Below, in pieces: positions 25,976-34,607 of a DNA stretch of 54,809 nt. The notes under the pieces were generated by a model, which was not told the origin of the DNA, ran no database searches, and saw only the letters and a list, made by a program, of their open reading frames with translations. Within the stretch, counting starts at the first letter, position 1, and every line of letters starts with the position of its first letter. The stretch lies in assembly GCA_946482325.1 (NCBI GenBank), contig CAMLRA010000010.1, positions 1 through 54,809 of the forward strand, written 5' to 3'. The translations under genes and the position numbers were made by a program. Source of the DNA: an uncultured Chromatiaceae bacterium (lineage in GTDB: Bacteria; Pseudomonadota; Gammaproteobacteria; Enterobacterales; Alteromonadaceae).

Positions 25976-27526
25976 ATGATGGATCCAGTTATGCGGATTG
26001 AACCCGATAGTATTCAGCTCAGTGGCGAAGGCAGTTTGCAGCGTCAGCTCTATCAGGCGTTGCGACAACCTTTGTTAAGCGGGCTGTGGCCCAGTGGTGC
26101 CTTGTTGCCATCGAGCCGGTTGTTGGCCAGCGAACTTCAGCTTAGTCGCAACACAGTTAACGCTGCATTGGCACAGTTGGTGGCAGAAGGTTATCTGCAA
26201 GGCCAGCCTGGCCGGGGTTACTGTGTCATTACGCAACTGCCTGATGCTTATTTTCAGGCCAGCAGTGGTGTGGCCCCTGACGGTTTACCAAATAATCCCG
26301 TGCCGGTAGCAAATCCTGACCGGGCCATCAACCGACAACCAACTGCCACCGGTACCTCGCGTCAGACGGCGACAGCATTTAAGACTGGTTTGCTGGAGCC
26401 CGGAGTGCCGGATCTCAGTGCTTTTCCTTACCGGATCTGGCAACGATTGTTGCAGCGCCATGCCAGCCGGCCGCTGTTAGGCGTTGGTGGCGATCCGCTG
26501 GGTTATCTGCCACTGCGTCAGGCGTTATGTTTGTATCTGCAACAGTCCAGGCAGGTGCATTGCACTGAACAGCAAATCCTGATCACGGCGGGTGCGCAGC
26601 AGGGGCTTTATGTCGCGGCGCTGCTGGTGGCGGCGCGGGGCGATAAAGTGCTGATGGAGTCACCGGGTTATGGTCGGCTGCGTCAGGCGCTGCAATTGCA
26701 GGATTTAACTATTGGTTATCTGAATGCCGCCGGGCCTGAAGGCGTGGTCGCGGAGGATTTGGCCACCTGGCAGGATTGCAAAGCGCTGTTCCTGACACCA
26801 GGCCATCAATATCCGATGGGCGGCATCATGCCGTTGTCACAACGTTTAGCGATTTTGCAGTGGGCACAGCAACAAGGCTGTTGGCTGGTAGAAGATGACT
26901 ATGACAGTGAGTTTCAGTTTAAACACCGGCCGGTCGCCAGTTTGCAGGGGTTAGCGCAAGGTCAGGGGGTGATTTTTGTCGGTAGTTTCAGCAAAACCAT
27001 GTTACCGGCATTGCGGCTCGGTTATCTGGTGGCGCCGACGAATTTGATTCAGCGCGCGGCTGCGATAGTGCAAGCCATTCATGGCGATATCCCGCTGTTG
27101 ACCCAGGCTGCGCTGGCTGATTTTATCAGCGAGGGCCATTTCAGCCGGCACCTGCGTAAAATGCGCAAACTGTATCAGCAAAAACAACAACGGGCGCAAC
27201 AACTGGCCAGCCGATATTTACCTGACTGGCAGTTGCATGCACTGCACGCCGGTTTACATTTAGTGCTGCGCTGCCCGGCTGCGATGCAAGCGTCCTTTGA
27301 TGGTCCTTTGCTGCAACAGCGGTTGGCAGCTGCAGGGTTTGCGCCGGCGTTATTGTCGAAATATCAGTTTGCCGGCGAAACTGCGGCCGGTTTGGTAATT
27401 GGCATCGCCAATATTAGCGAGGCCGAGCTTGAGCGTGGTTTACAGTTCATCGCAGCTGAGTGTTCGCCGCAACAAGACAGCGCAACAACGCAGTGTAACA
27501 AAGGCGCGCCGTCTGAGCTCAGATAG
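25976..27526 (+). CDS. MocR-type regulator (GntR HTH plus aminotransferase domain)
   Basis: The 516-residue protein has a GntR-type winged helix (about residues 15-85: 'LYQALRQPLLSGLWPSGALLPSSRLLA' in pattern, then 'LSRNTVNAALAQLVAEGYL'), a linker rich in Pro/Thr, and a type I aminotransferase fold. The PLP lysine is in VGSFSKTMLPALRLGYL (about residue 342), with 'VEDDYDSEF' carrying the aspartate that holds the pyridine ring. MocR regulators sense PLP and an amine or amino acid. It is divergent from the GNAT-paiB-GNAT operon, which it probably controls. PdxR-like function is less likely because no pdxST genes are near. Confidence 0.93.
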   Translation: MMDPVMRIEPDSIQLSGEGSLQRQLYQALRQPLLSGLWPSGALLPSSRLLASELQLSRNTVNAALAQLVAEGYLQGQPGRGYCVITQLPDAYFQASSGVAPDGLPNNPVPVANPDRAINRQPTATGTSRQTATAFKTGLLEPGVPDLSAFPYRIWQRLLQRHASRPLLGVGGDPLGYLPLRQALCLYLQQSRQVHCTEQQILITAGAQQGLYVAALLVAARGDKVLMESPGYGRLRQALQLQDLTIGYLNAAGPEGVVAEDLATWQDCKALFLTPGHQYPMGGIMPLSQRLAILQWAQQQGCWLVEDDYDSEFQFKHRPVASLQGLAQGQGVIFVGSFSKTMLPALRLGYLVAPTNLIQRAAAIVQAIHGDIPLLTQAALADFISEGHFSRHLRKMRKLYQQKQQRAQQLASRYLPDWQLHALHAGLHLVLRCPAAMQASFDGPLLQQRLAAAGFAPALLSKYQFAGETAAGLVIGIANISEAELERGLQFIAAECSPQQDSATTQCNKGAPSELR

Positions 27527-27545
27527 CATGCAGCGCCGGCCTCGA

Positions 27546-28283
27546 TTAAAACCCACCAAACAAGGTTTTCAGTTGTTGCACCTGACGGCGGCTGACGTCG
27601 ATTTGCTGGCCGTCCTGTAATAGCGCCAGCATACTGCCAGCCGCAACACCGGGCTCTAAAGCGGTGATGGCGCTGATGCGGATAATGTCGGCGCGGCTGG
27701 CTTTAAAAAATTGCTGCGGGTCGAGCCGTTGTTCGATACGCGACAGCGAACTTAATACAAAACTTTTGCCGTACGGCGTGTAGACCGCACTGTGGTTACC
27801 AACGGATTCAAAACGGCAAATCTCACTTAACCGCACAATGCGGCTGTTTTCGCCGAATTTCAGCAACAAACCATGACTGTCTGGCAGATAGTTCTGGCTG
27901 TGCTGTTCCGGAACCATCGCGTTGCCAGCTGTCGCAGCCGGCAAGCGGCTTAAACTTTGCGCCAGCCGCTGCGGCACTATCGGTTTGACCAGATAATCCA
28001 GCGCATTCAGCGCAAAGGCGTCCAGCGCATAGCTGTCAAAAGCGGTGCAGAATACAAAAAACAGGTTGGGTCTGAGTTCTGCCGCCAGTTCCAGCCCGTT
28101 TGTGCCCGGCATCTGAATATCCAGAAACACCAGACTTATATCCGGCTGCTGCGCCAGGATGTCGCGCGCGCTATCGGCGCTGTCAGCTTCGGCGACAATT
28201 TCAATGTTCGGATGCGCCTGTAGCAAACGTTTTAACTCGCTGCGCGCCAGACGCTCGTCATCGACGATCAGGGTTTTCCACAT
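27546..28283 (-). CDS. LytTR-family response regulator
   Basis: The 245-residue protein has a receiver domain (acidic pair in IVDDER, phosphoacceptor in VFLDIQMPG, lysine in DYLVKP) and a C-terminal LytTR DNA-binding domain (about 140-240, with 'ICRFESVGNHSAVYT' and 'QQFFKASRADIIRI'). LytTR proteins bind direct repeats and often control surface or export genes. It is the last gene of a six-gene operon, 14 bases after its partner kinase, which suggests that the pair senses something linked to the export system encoded upstream. Confidence 0.95.
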   Translation of the reverse strand: MWKTLIVDDERLARSELKRLLQAHPNIEIVAEADSADSARDILAQQPDISLVFLDIQMPGTNGLELAAELRPNLFFVFCTAFDSYALDAFALNALDYLVKPIVPQRLAQSLSRLPAATAGNAMVPEQHSQNYLPDSHGLLLKFGENSRIVRLSEICRFESVGNHSAVYTPYGKSFVLSSLSRIEQRLDPQQFFKASRADIIRISAITALEPGVAAGSMLALLQDGQQIDVSRRQVQQLKTLFGGF

Positions 28284-28297
28284 GATGAAACTCCATT

Positions 28298-29482
28298 TCA
28301 GTGGGGGTGAGAGGTTGGTTCAGGCGGCTGGTCCAGCTTACCGGCTTCCAGTTCACAGGCTTCCAGTTCAAGAGTGACCTGATATTGCGCCAGCTGTGGT
28401 TCGATATGCAGGTGATGCCGACCGGGCAACAAGGCCAGGCGCTGACGTAAATTCTTCAGGCCGGTGCGGGTGCCGTGCGCGCTGCTCAGGCCAGCACAAC
28501 TGTTGCCGACAACCAGCTGCCAGCCATTGGCGACCGGGCGGCTTTTGATCCAGAGCCGGCCGCCTTGTGGCAGCGGCGCGATGCCATGTTTAATCGCATT
28601 TTCCACCAGCGTCAGCAGACTTAAGGTGGGCAGTTTTTGCTGCCACAGTTGCTCATCAAACTGCAGCTCCAGCTGAAGCCGCGCTTCCAGCCGCACCTGT
28701 TCAATCTGTAAATACTGAGAAGTGATTTGCCATTCGTCGGCCAGCGTCGAGAGCGGCTTTAAATGCGCCTGCAAATGGAAGCGGAACAGTTCGGACAACT
28801 GAGTCACAGTGGCGGCGGCTTTGTCCTGATCCTCATAAATCAGTGCGCGGATGCTGTTCAGCGCATTAAATAAAAAGTGCGGATTGAGCTGATTGGTCAG
28901 CTGCTGCAGCTGCGCCTGATGCATTTGTTTTTGCATCTGACGTTTACTGACTAAAGTGCCCCAGAACACATAAGCCAGCGCCCAGAGCCAGAACATCACC
29001 GCCTGATTAAAACCACCGATCAGCAGCATAGTCTCTTTGCCGATTTGCAGCTTCATTTCCTCACCATTGGCTTTTTGCACCGACATATTGCGAAAATCCA
29101 GCTCTTTTAGCGGCGTAAAATCAGCCAGGTTCAGCGAAATAAGCATTAACAACTGCCCCAGCAGCAGGGTGTATAGCAAAAAGCCGAATAAATTGATGCC
29201 ATAACGGCCTTGTGGCAGTAACTCTAGTTTTAAGTAAGGCCGGATCATAAAGTGGCAGAATAGAGCCATCAGGCTGGTGTCGATTGCGCCGCGCAGCATC
29301 GCCATCAGGTAAGTGTGCAGATTTGGTGTTTTAAACATCACGCCTATCGACAGCATATAAAACACCAGATACACCAGATAACAGGCCAGACTGACCCAGA
29401 TATACATACTGGAGCACTGAAAACTGATGTGCCACCAACGTTGCAGGCGTTGCTGCCAGCCGTTTGCTGTTAGATCGGACAT
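28298..29482 (-). CDS. LytS/YehU-type sensor histidine kinase
   Basis: The start at 29482 has AGGAAC four bases upstream and gives 394 residues; an ATG at 29521 would overlap the permease gene. About four membrane helices (residues 20-210) are followed by the His_kinase family box 'QLNPHFLFNALNSIRALI', where the histidine is the autophosphorylation site, and a HATPase domain with 'LLTLVENAIKHGIAP' (N-box) and a G-box near 'GTRTGLKNLRQRL'. This is the short LytS-type kinase that pairs with LytTR regulators. The predicted input is a membrane or periplasmic signal, perhaps the state of the linked ABC transporter. Confidence 0.94.
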   Translation of the reverse strand: MSDLTANGWQQRLQRWWHISFQCSSMYIWVSLACYLVYLVFYMLSIGVMFKTPNLHTYLMAMLRGAIDTSLMALFCHFMIRPYLKLELLPQGRYGINLFGFLLYTLLLGQLLMLISLNLADFTPLKELDFRNMSVQKANGEEMKLQIGKETMLLIGGFNQAVMFWLWALAYVFWGTLVSKRQMQKQMHQAQLQQLTNQLNPHFLFNALNSIRALIYEDQDKAAATVTQLSELFRFHLQAHLKPLSTLADEWQITSQYLQIEQVRLEARLQLELQFDEQLWQQKLPTLSLLTLVENAIKHGIAPLPQGGRLWIKSRPVANGWQLVVGNSCAGLSSAHGTRTGLKNLRQRLALLPGRHHLHIEPQLAQYQVTLELEACELEAGKLDQPPEPTSHPH

Positions 29483-29513
29483 CTGCGTTCCTGTTCTGAT
29501 AAATTTCAATGGC

Positions 29514-30749
29514 TTATTCATACCGCAGCGCATCAATAGGTGCAAGTCTGGCAGCCTTCACCGCCGGCATCAGACCAAACACCACACCGATAAAAGTGGT
29601 GAAACCCAGCGACAATAACACTGCCCACAGCGGCACCACTGCGTCTGATAGGCCCGGAATGAAGGCGCCAAGCAAAGCCGCTACGCCATAACCGAGCAAC
29701 AAACCAATCAATCCACCAAACAGGCTCAGCAGTACGGCCTCCAATAAAAACTGCAGCAAAATCACTTGGGGTGTCGCGCCGAGCGCTTTCACGATGCCGA
29801 TTTCGCGGGTGCGCTCTGTTACCGACACCAGCATGATGTTCATCACGCCAATACCACCGACCAGTAAACTGATACCAACCACACCAGCTGCCACCAGCGT
29901 GACGGAGTTCAGCACCTGATTAAACTGGCTTTTCATTTTCTCGGCGGTGATAAATTCAAACGGATCTGCCGCATCACTGGCGAGGCCACGTTTGGCACGT
30001 AGCACGTTACGGATTTGCTGTTGCAGAGCCTGTTCATCGACGCCGGCTTTGGCGCGGTAACTGATTTCGACCTGTAACTGGTCCGGGCCGTTCAGCGCTT
30101 TGGCGGTCTGAAACGGCGTGATGATGTAATTGTCCTGGTCAAAGCCAAACAGGCTGCCACGTTTTTCGCCGACGCCAATAATGCGGAACCAGTCGCCGGA
30201 GATCAGCACAAATTCGCCCACCGGATTGGCCGGCAACTGCAGTTTGTTGATGAGCGATGGGCCGATGAATGCCACCCGGCGGCGGCGCTCGTCATCCTGC
30301 GGCAGAATAAAACGGCCGAGCTGCGGATAAATCCGGATCACATGCTGATAATTTGGCGCGGCGCCAATCAGCTGGCTTTGGCTGCTGCTCCGACCATAGC
30401 TGACACTGAGCCCCATACTAAAAGCCGGCATCGCCACAGTGATTTGCTCAAAATCACTGATTTTATTCAATAAGGCGTCATAGTCGCCGTCGGTGAGTTT
30501 ATTGCGAAAGCCGAGCAGTTCCTGATCCGGTGTGGTAAAAGCGCGTAATGTGGTCATGTCGGAGCCTAAATCATCCAGCTGACCGCGAATGCCGGCGCTG
30601 AGACCCTGCATAATAGCGACTACGCTGATGACCGCCGCCACACCGATAATAATGCCGAGCGTGGTCAGGCTGCTGCGCAGTAAATGCAGCCGAATGGATA
30701 ACACCGCACTTTGCGCACACTGACTGAACATTTGCCAGAAAGCTAACAT
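29514..30749 (-). CDS. ABC transporter permease, MacB/FtsX type
   Basis: The 411-residue protein has the MacB layout: an N-terminal helix ('LRSSLTTLGIIIGVAAVISVVAIMQG' in pattern, about 25-50), a large periplasmic MacB_PCD domain (about 55-280), and three C-terminal FtsX helices with 'TREIGIVKALGAT' between the first and second. The ATPase is a separate polypeptide, as in two-gene MacB systems. AAGGAG lies five bases before the ATG. MacAB-type systems move peptides, lipoproteins or macrolides from the periplasm outwards by mechanotransmission. It lies 35 bases after the ATPase gene. Confidence 0.94.
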   Translation of the reverse strand: MLAFWQMFSQCAQSAVLSIRLHLLRSSLTTLGIIIGVAAVISVVAIMQGLSAGIRGQLDDLGSDMTTLRAFTTPDQELLGFRNKLTDGDYDALLNKISDFEQITVAMPAFSMGLSVSYGRSSSQSQLIGAAPNYQHVIRIYPQLGRFILPQDDERRRRVAFIGPSLINKLQLPANPVGEFVLISGDWFRIIGVGEKRGSLFGFDQDNYIITPFQTAKALNGPDQLQVEISYRAKAGVDEQALQQQIRNVLRAKRGLASDAADPFEFITAEKMKSQFNQVLNSVTLVAAGVVGISLLVGGIGVMNIMLVSVTERTREIGIVKALGATPQVILLQFLLEAVLLSLFGGLIGLLLGYGVAALLGAFIPGLSDAVVPLWAVLLSLGFTTFIGVVFGLMPAVKAARLAPIDALRYE

Positions 30750-30784
30750 CTTAACTCCTTATCTGCTTCAGACCGCCTGCACTG

Positions 30785-31525
30785 TTAAACGGCGAGCGCG
30801 CTGTGACCCTGCTGCTGTTGCCGGTCGGCGACAATACGGCCATCGACAAGGCGTACCACGCGGCGGCAATGGTCGGCGATCTCCTGTTCATGGGTCACCA
30901 GAATGATGGTCTGGCCTTGCGCATGCAGTTCATCAAACAGCGCCATAATGCTGGCGGTGGTTTTGCTGTCGAGGTTGCCGGTCGGCTCGTCGCCAAGCAG
31001 CACTGCCGGTTCTGTGACTAAAGCCCGGGCAATGGCGACACGCTGCCGCTGGCCGCCGGAGAGCTGACTCGGCAGATACTGCGCTTTGTCGGCAAGGCCT
31101 ACGCGCTCAAGCACCGCCATGGCGCGGGCGAGCCGCTCGGCTTTACCCATTACCCGGTACAGCAAAGGTTGCATCACGTTTTGTAATGCAGTTAAACGTG
31201 GTAATAAGTTAAAGCTCTGAAAAATAAAACCAATCTGCTGATTTCGGACCTGTGCCAGCGCGGTTTCATCCAGGCTCGCCACCGGCTGACCACAGAGCAG
31301 ATAATCGCCCTGATCCGGCGTGTCCAGACATCCGAGCATATTCAGCAGCGTCGATTTGCCGGATCCGCTGGGGCCAATCAGCGCGACATAATCGTTGCGC
31401 TCTACTTTGAGCTGAATGTCGGCCAGCGCTGTGAAGGTTTCGCCTGCCATCTGGTAATGTTTACTGATGCCGCGCAATTCAATTACTGCCGGCTCAGGCA
31501 CCGCCGGAAGCGTCGCCGCCATCAT
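30785..31525 (-). CDS. ABC transporter ATPase, MacB/LolD type
   Basis: This 246-residue ATPase has all the nucleotide-binding motifs: Walker A GPSGSGKST (about 54-62), the Q-loop in GFIFQSFNLLPRLTA, the signature LSGGQRQRVAIARAL, Walker B VLLGDEPTGNLD and the switch histidine in VTHEQ. The phrases match the MacB/LolD/FtsE class that powers FtsX-type permeases. Its ATG overlaps the stop of the adaptor gene by four bases, so the two are coupled. Together with the adaptor and permease it forms a tripartite exporter. Confidence 0.95.
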   Translation of the reverse strand: MMAATLPAVPEPAVIELRGISKHYQMAGETFTALADIQLKVERNDYVALIGPSGSGKSTLLNMLGCLDTPDQGDYLLCGQPVASLDETALAQVRNQQIGFIFQSFNLLPRLTALQNVMQPLLYRVMGKAERLARAMAVLERVGLADKAQYLPSQLSGGQRQRVAIARALVTEPAVLLGDEPTGNLDSKTTASIMALFDELHAQGQTIILVTHEQEIADHCRRVVRLVDGRIVADRQQQQGHSALAV

Positions 31526-32760
31526 GGTTTGGCTCCGGTAACTGGCGCTTCAAACCGCACTTTGGCACCTTCCTTCAGGCTGGCAAAAATCCGTGCCGGC
31601 CCGGTGATCACTTGTTCAGTGCCAGTCAGGCCCTGGCTGATTTGTTGTGCCGTATCCGTGGCAAGGCCGACTTCAACGGTTTGCGGATAAGCGCGGCCGT
31701 CGCGCACCAGCCAGACTTGCCGGCTGTTGTTGCTGGCTGTGGTGCTTTTTTCTGCTGCAGTTGTGGCCGAAGTTGCTGGTGCAGCTTGTAGTGCGGATAC
31801 CGGCACCGACCAAACTTGTGACAGCGCCGCCGTTTGCAGTTCAGCGCGACAGCTCATGCCCGGATAAAGCGCGTTCTGCGCGTTTGCCAGCAACACTTTG
31901 ACCTTAAACGCCAAAGCCTGACTTTGACCAAGCTGACGGGCGCTGCTGCTGATGCTTTGTACTTTGCCATCAAGCGCCTGATCCGGTGCTGCGGCGGCAA
32001 AGACTTTGACCTGCTGGCCGACAAACACACTGTGTACGTCGGCTTCGTCGAGCCGCAATTCGGCGAGTAAGGCGCTGGTATCGGCGATGGTCATCAGGTC
32101 GCTGCCCATCATCTGCGCGCTGCCCGGGATCACCGTTTCGCCGGCTTTGACATCCACCGCGACGATGACACCGCTGATTGGTGAGCGCAGTTCGGTTTTG
32201 GCCAGTAAATCCGCCGCCTGTTTTTCTGCTGCCAGGCTTTGCGCCAGCTGTTGCTCTGCGGCTTGTTGCTGCAATAATGCCAGCTGCTTTTCACTTTGCA
32301 GATTATCCAGCAACTCCTGCTGGATCAGGCCACGGCTTGCCAGCTGCTGCTGGCGTTTTAACTGCCGTTCGACGTTTTGAAGCCGGGTGCTGGCCATCTG
32401 AATGTCAGTGCGCGCCCGCGCGGTTTGCGCCCGCGCTTGCTCCAGACTGGCGCTGTAGCTTTGCGGGTCGAGCTGCAGCAGCAGCTGACCGGCTGTCACT
32501 TTGTCGCCCTCCTGTACAAAAACGGCATCAACCCGCGCCATCAATTCGGAGCGCAGCGCCACTTGCGTGCGGTACACCAGATTGCCGGATGCCAGAATGC
32601 TGTCAGTCAAATCGCCTTGGGTGACATTGCTGACCTGTACATCCAGCGCCTGGGTTTGTTTACGGTATGCTGTGACACCGGCAATGGTCGCCAAAATCAC
32701 TGCCGCGATCAGCAGCCGGCGCCAGGGCGTGGCTGCTTGGGGAAGCGTCGTTTCAGTCAT
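31522..32760 (-). CDS. MacA-like periplasmic adaptor (HlyD family)
   Basis: The start at 32760 has GAGGA seven bases upstream and gives 412 residues. One membrane helix (about 15-33) anchors the protein, followed by a lipoyl half ('VDAVFVQEGDKVTAGQLLL' in pattern), a long helical hairpin with many Gln/Ala/Leu residues (coiled coil, about 95-190), the second lipoyl half ('GVIVAVDVKAGETVIPG') and beta-barrel domains. This is the MacA arrangement; it links the ABC permease to an outer-membrane channel. A Ser/Thr/Ala-rich insert (about 335-355) is unusual but probably a loop. Confidence 0.93.
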   Translation of the reverse strand: MTETTLPQAATPWRRLLIAAVILATIAGVTAYRKQTQALDVQVSNVTQGDLTDSILASGNLVYRTQVALRSELMARVDAVFVQEGDKVTAGQLLLQLDPQSYSASLEQARAQTARARTDIQMASTRLQNVERQLKRQQQLASRGLIQQELLDNLQSEKQLALLQQQAAEQQLAQSLAAEKQAADLLAKTELRSPISGVIVAVDVKAGETVIPGSAQMMGSDLMTIADTSALLAELRLDEADVHSVFVGQQVKVFAAAAPDQALDGKVQSISSSARQLGQSQALAFKVKVLLANAQNALYPGMSCRAELQTAALSQVWSVPVSALQAAPATSATTAAEKSTTASNNSRQVWLVRDGRAYPQTVEVGLATDTAQQISQGLTGTEQVITGPARIFASLKEGAKVRFEAPVTGAKP

Positions 32761-32770
32761 GCAGATGTCC

Positions 32771-33511
32771 TCAGGCCAGCAGCGCCCACAGGCCAAAAAT
32801 CAGCAGCACCGGCGTGCCCACCACGATAGCTGCACGCTTCGCACTAAAAGCCGCCGCGCTTTGCAGACCAGCAAACAAAATCCACCATTGCCAGATTAAA
32901 AACACATTGATGCTTTCTGCCCAGGTGTACAGCGCATGACCGACCGGTAAATCCAGCACCAGTTGATTTAATGAGGCATAGTTCACCAGCATCAGCGGCT
33001 GATCCGGGCTGTCGGCGAGCAGCACCAGCACGGCAAGGCCGAGGATATTGAGCAGCGTCGGTAACTGACTCCAGACCACTAACGCAAACCACTGGCCATA
33101 ACTGAGCGCTTTTTGCAGGGTGCCGGTCAGCAACAGATAACCGGCGGTGATGGCGGTAAAAGCCAGACCGCCGACAGCCACAGAGACTGCGCCAATCACC
33201 GGTGTCGCACCGGCCATCCCAGCCATCGCCGCGCGAATTTGTTCGGTTTCAGCCGGGGTGAGTTCACCGGCATGTAAAATTTGTTGCTCGACCAACCAAC
33301 CCGGGCTCATGCCGGCATAAAACCAATAGATGATGGCAGCAGTCAGCAGCAGCTGAATTGCCAGTAACCACAGGTGACGGCCAGTTTGCTGCGGCACTGT
33401 GGCCATCGTCGCGGATGGGTTTAATAAGGTATTCAGGAGTTGGCTGAAAAAGCCGGTTGCGCTGGGTACAACAGGTGTTTGTTGTGGGGCAGTGATTACG
33501 GGGTCTGTCAT
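32771..33511 (-). CDS. Yip1-domain membrane protein
   Basis: The 246-residue protein has a polar N-terminus and about five membrane helices from residue 45 onward. Its arrangement, with 'LLNTLLNPSATM' before TM1 and a central 'LSYGQWFALVVWSQLPTLLNIL' segment, fits the bacterial YIP1 family. Bacterial Yip1 proteins have no settled role but often lie next to ABC exporters of the MacAB or YknXYZ type; in Bacillus, YknW helps YknXYZ resist the SdpC toxin. AAGGA precedes the ATG. It is the first gene of the six-gene operon. Confidence 0.85.
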   Translation of the reverse strand: MTDPVITAPQQTPVVPSATGFFSQLLNTLLNPSATMATVPQQTGRHLWLLAIQLLLTAAIIYWFYAGMSPGWLVEQQILHAGELTPAETEQIRAAMAGMAGATPVIGAVSVAVGGLAFTAITAGYLLLTGTLQKALSYGQWFALVVWSQLPTLLNILGLAVLVLLADSPDQPLMLVNYASLNQLVLDLPVGHALYTWAESINVFLIWQWWILFAGLQSAAAFSAKRAAIVVGTPVLLIFGLWALLA

Positions 33512-33666
33512 CTCAGTCTTCCTTGTTGTGGTTCACAAAGTGGAGTTACTGAGTGCAGAGTAAGATGAGCGGAAGGAACAGGTGAAAAAGATGTGAAGTT
33601 CGGCATTGCCACGTGACAAAAGGTAACAACGCCGGATAAAAGGCGAGTGCGGTTTAGTGTGCCAAA

Positions 33667-34572
33667 TCAGTACAATGCAATCTTTTCGATGCTGCCATCG
33701 CGTTGCATCGTCACATACAGCCAGCGCTCATCAGGTGACAGCGCCACATTGGTCGGAAATTGGCCATGCAGGGTAAATTCTTTTAACACCGCGCCCTCTG
33801 GGCTCAGTTTCACCACAGTACCTTTGCCATAACGGGCGATATACAGATTGCCGGCGCTGTCACAGCGCATGCCGTCGAGGCCAAAATCAGCAAATTCAAT
33901 CAGCAGTTTTTTCGCGCCAACTTCCAGCTGGTCATTCAGCGGATAGGCCCAGATTTTCCGCTGCGCACTTTCGTTGACATACAACCAGCGTTGGTCCGGG
34001 CTGACTTCGACGCCATTGCTGGTGCCGGTCTGGTCAATCAGCCGGGCTTTGCCGTCGGTACTGATGCGCCAGAGCTGGCCTTTGCTGTTTTTCCAGTCCG
34101 GGTCGCTGGCGAATATCACCCCGGCGCTACTCAGGGCTAAATCATTTGGCTGGTGCATGCGGGGCTCAAACACAAAGGAAGTTAACTTGCCGTTGGCATA
34201 ACGCCAGATCTGATGGCCGGTATAGTCGGCAATCCACATCACACCTTGCGCATCGATTTGAATGCCATTGCCGGTGCTGCCATCTGGTAATCGTAAGTAC
34301 AGACTGGCTTGGCCGTCAGGTGTCACTTTGCCAATGCTGCCTTTGTGTTCTTCGCCAGCCCCGCCGAAGTTCACTGCATACAGATTGCCGGCGCTGTCAG
34401 TGTCCGGGCCTTCGACTTCGCCGTGAAAGGTGCCGGCCGGCACAAAAATTCGGCTGTCCGCTTTGTTGACTGTTTTGCCTTTGGCTGAGTCTGCAATTTG
34501 CTGAGCGGGCGGGGGGCTGCTGCAAGCGCTTAATAACAGGCAGAGTACAGCGGCATTCAGTTTGTTTTGCAC
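33667..34572 (-). CDS. SMP-30/gluconolactonase-like lipoprotein
   Basis: The GTG at 34572 is used because GGAG lies seven bases upstream and it opens a lipoprotein signal (lipobox LLSAC, about residue 17). The 301-residue protein is a beta-propeller of the SMP-30/LRE type: 'EGPDTDSAGNLYAVNFGG', 'IADYTGHQIWRY', 'QPNDLALSSAGVIFASDPDW', 'TSNGVEVSPDQRWLYVNES' and 'DGMRCDSAGNLYIARYGKG' supply the conserved Glu, Asn, Asn and Asp that bind calcium and the lactone. It would hydrolyse sugar or aldonate lactones outside the cytoplasm. It lies 35 bases after an exported flavin oxidase, which could supply the lactone. Confidence 0.9.
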   Translation of the reverse strand: MQNKLNAAVLCLLLSACSSPPPAQQIADSAKGKTVNKADSRIFVPAGTFHGEVEGPDTDSAGNLYAVNFGGAGEEHKGSIGKVTPDGQASLYLRLPDGSTGNGIQIDAQGVMWIADYTGHQIWRYANGKLTSFVFEPRMHQPNDLALSSAGVIFASDPDWKNSKGQLWRISTDGKARLIDQTGTSNGVEVSPDQRWLYVNESAQRKIWAYPLNDQLEVGAKKLLIEFADFGLDGMRCDSAGNLYIARYGKGTVVKLSPEGAVLKEFTLHGQFPTNVALSPDERWLYVTMQRDGSIEKIALY

Positions 34573-34607
34573 AGGAGAGCTCCGGGAATGTGTTAAAAAA
34601 TCACATT

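Noticed and set aside
27771..27790. GCCGTACGGCGTGTAG resembling the start of the extragenic repeat
   Set aside because: It lies inside the LytTR regulator gene, and the match stops after about 16 bases, so coding constraint or chance explains it.
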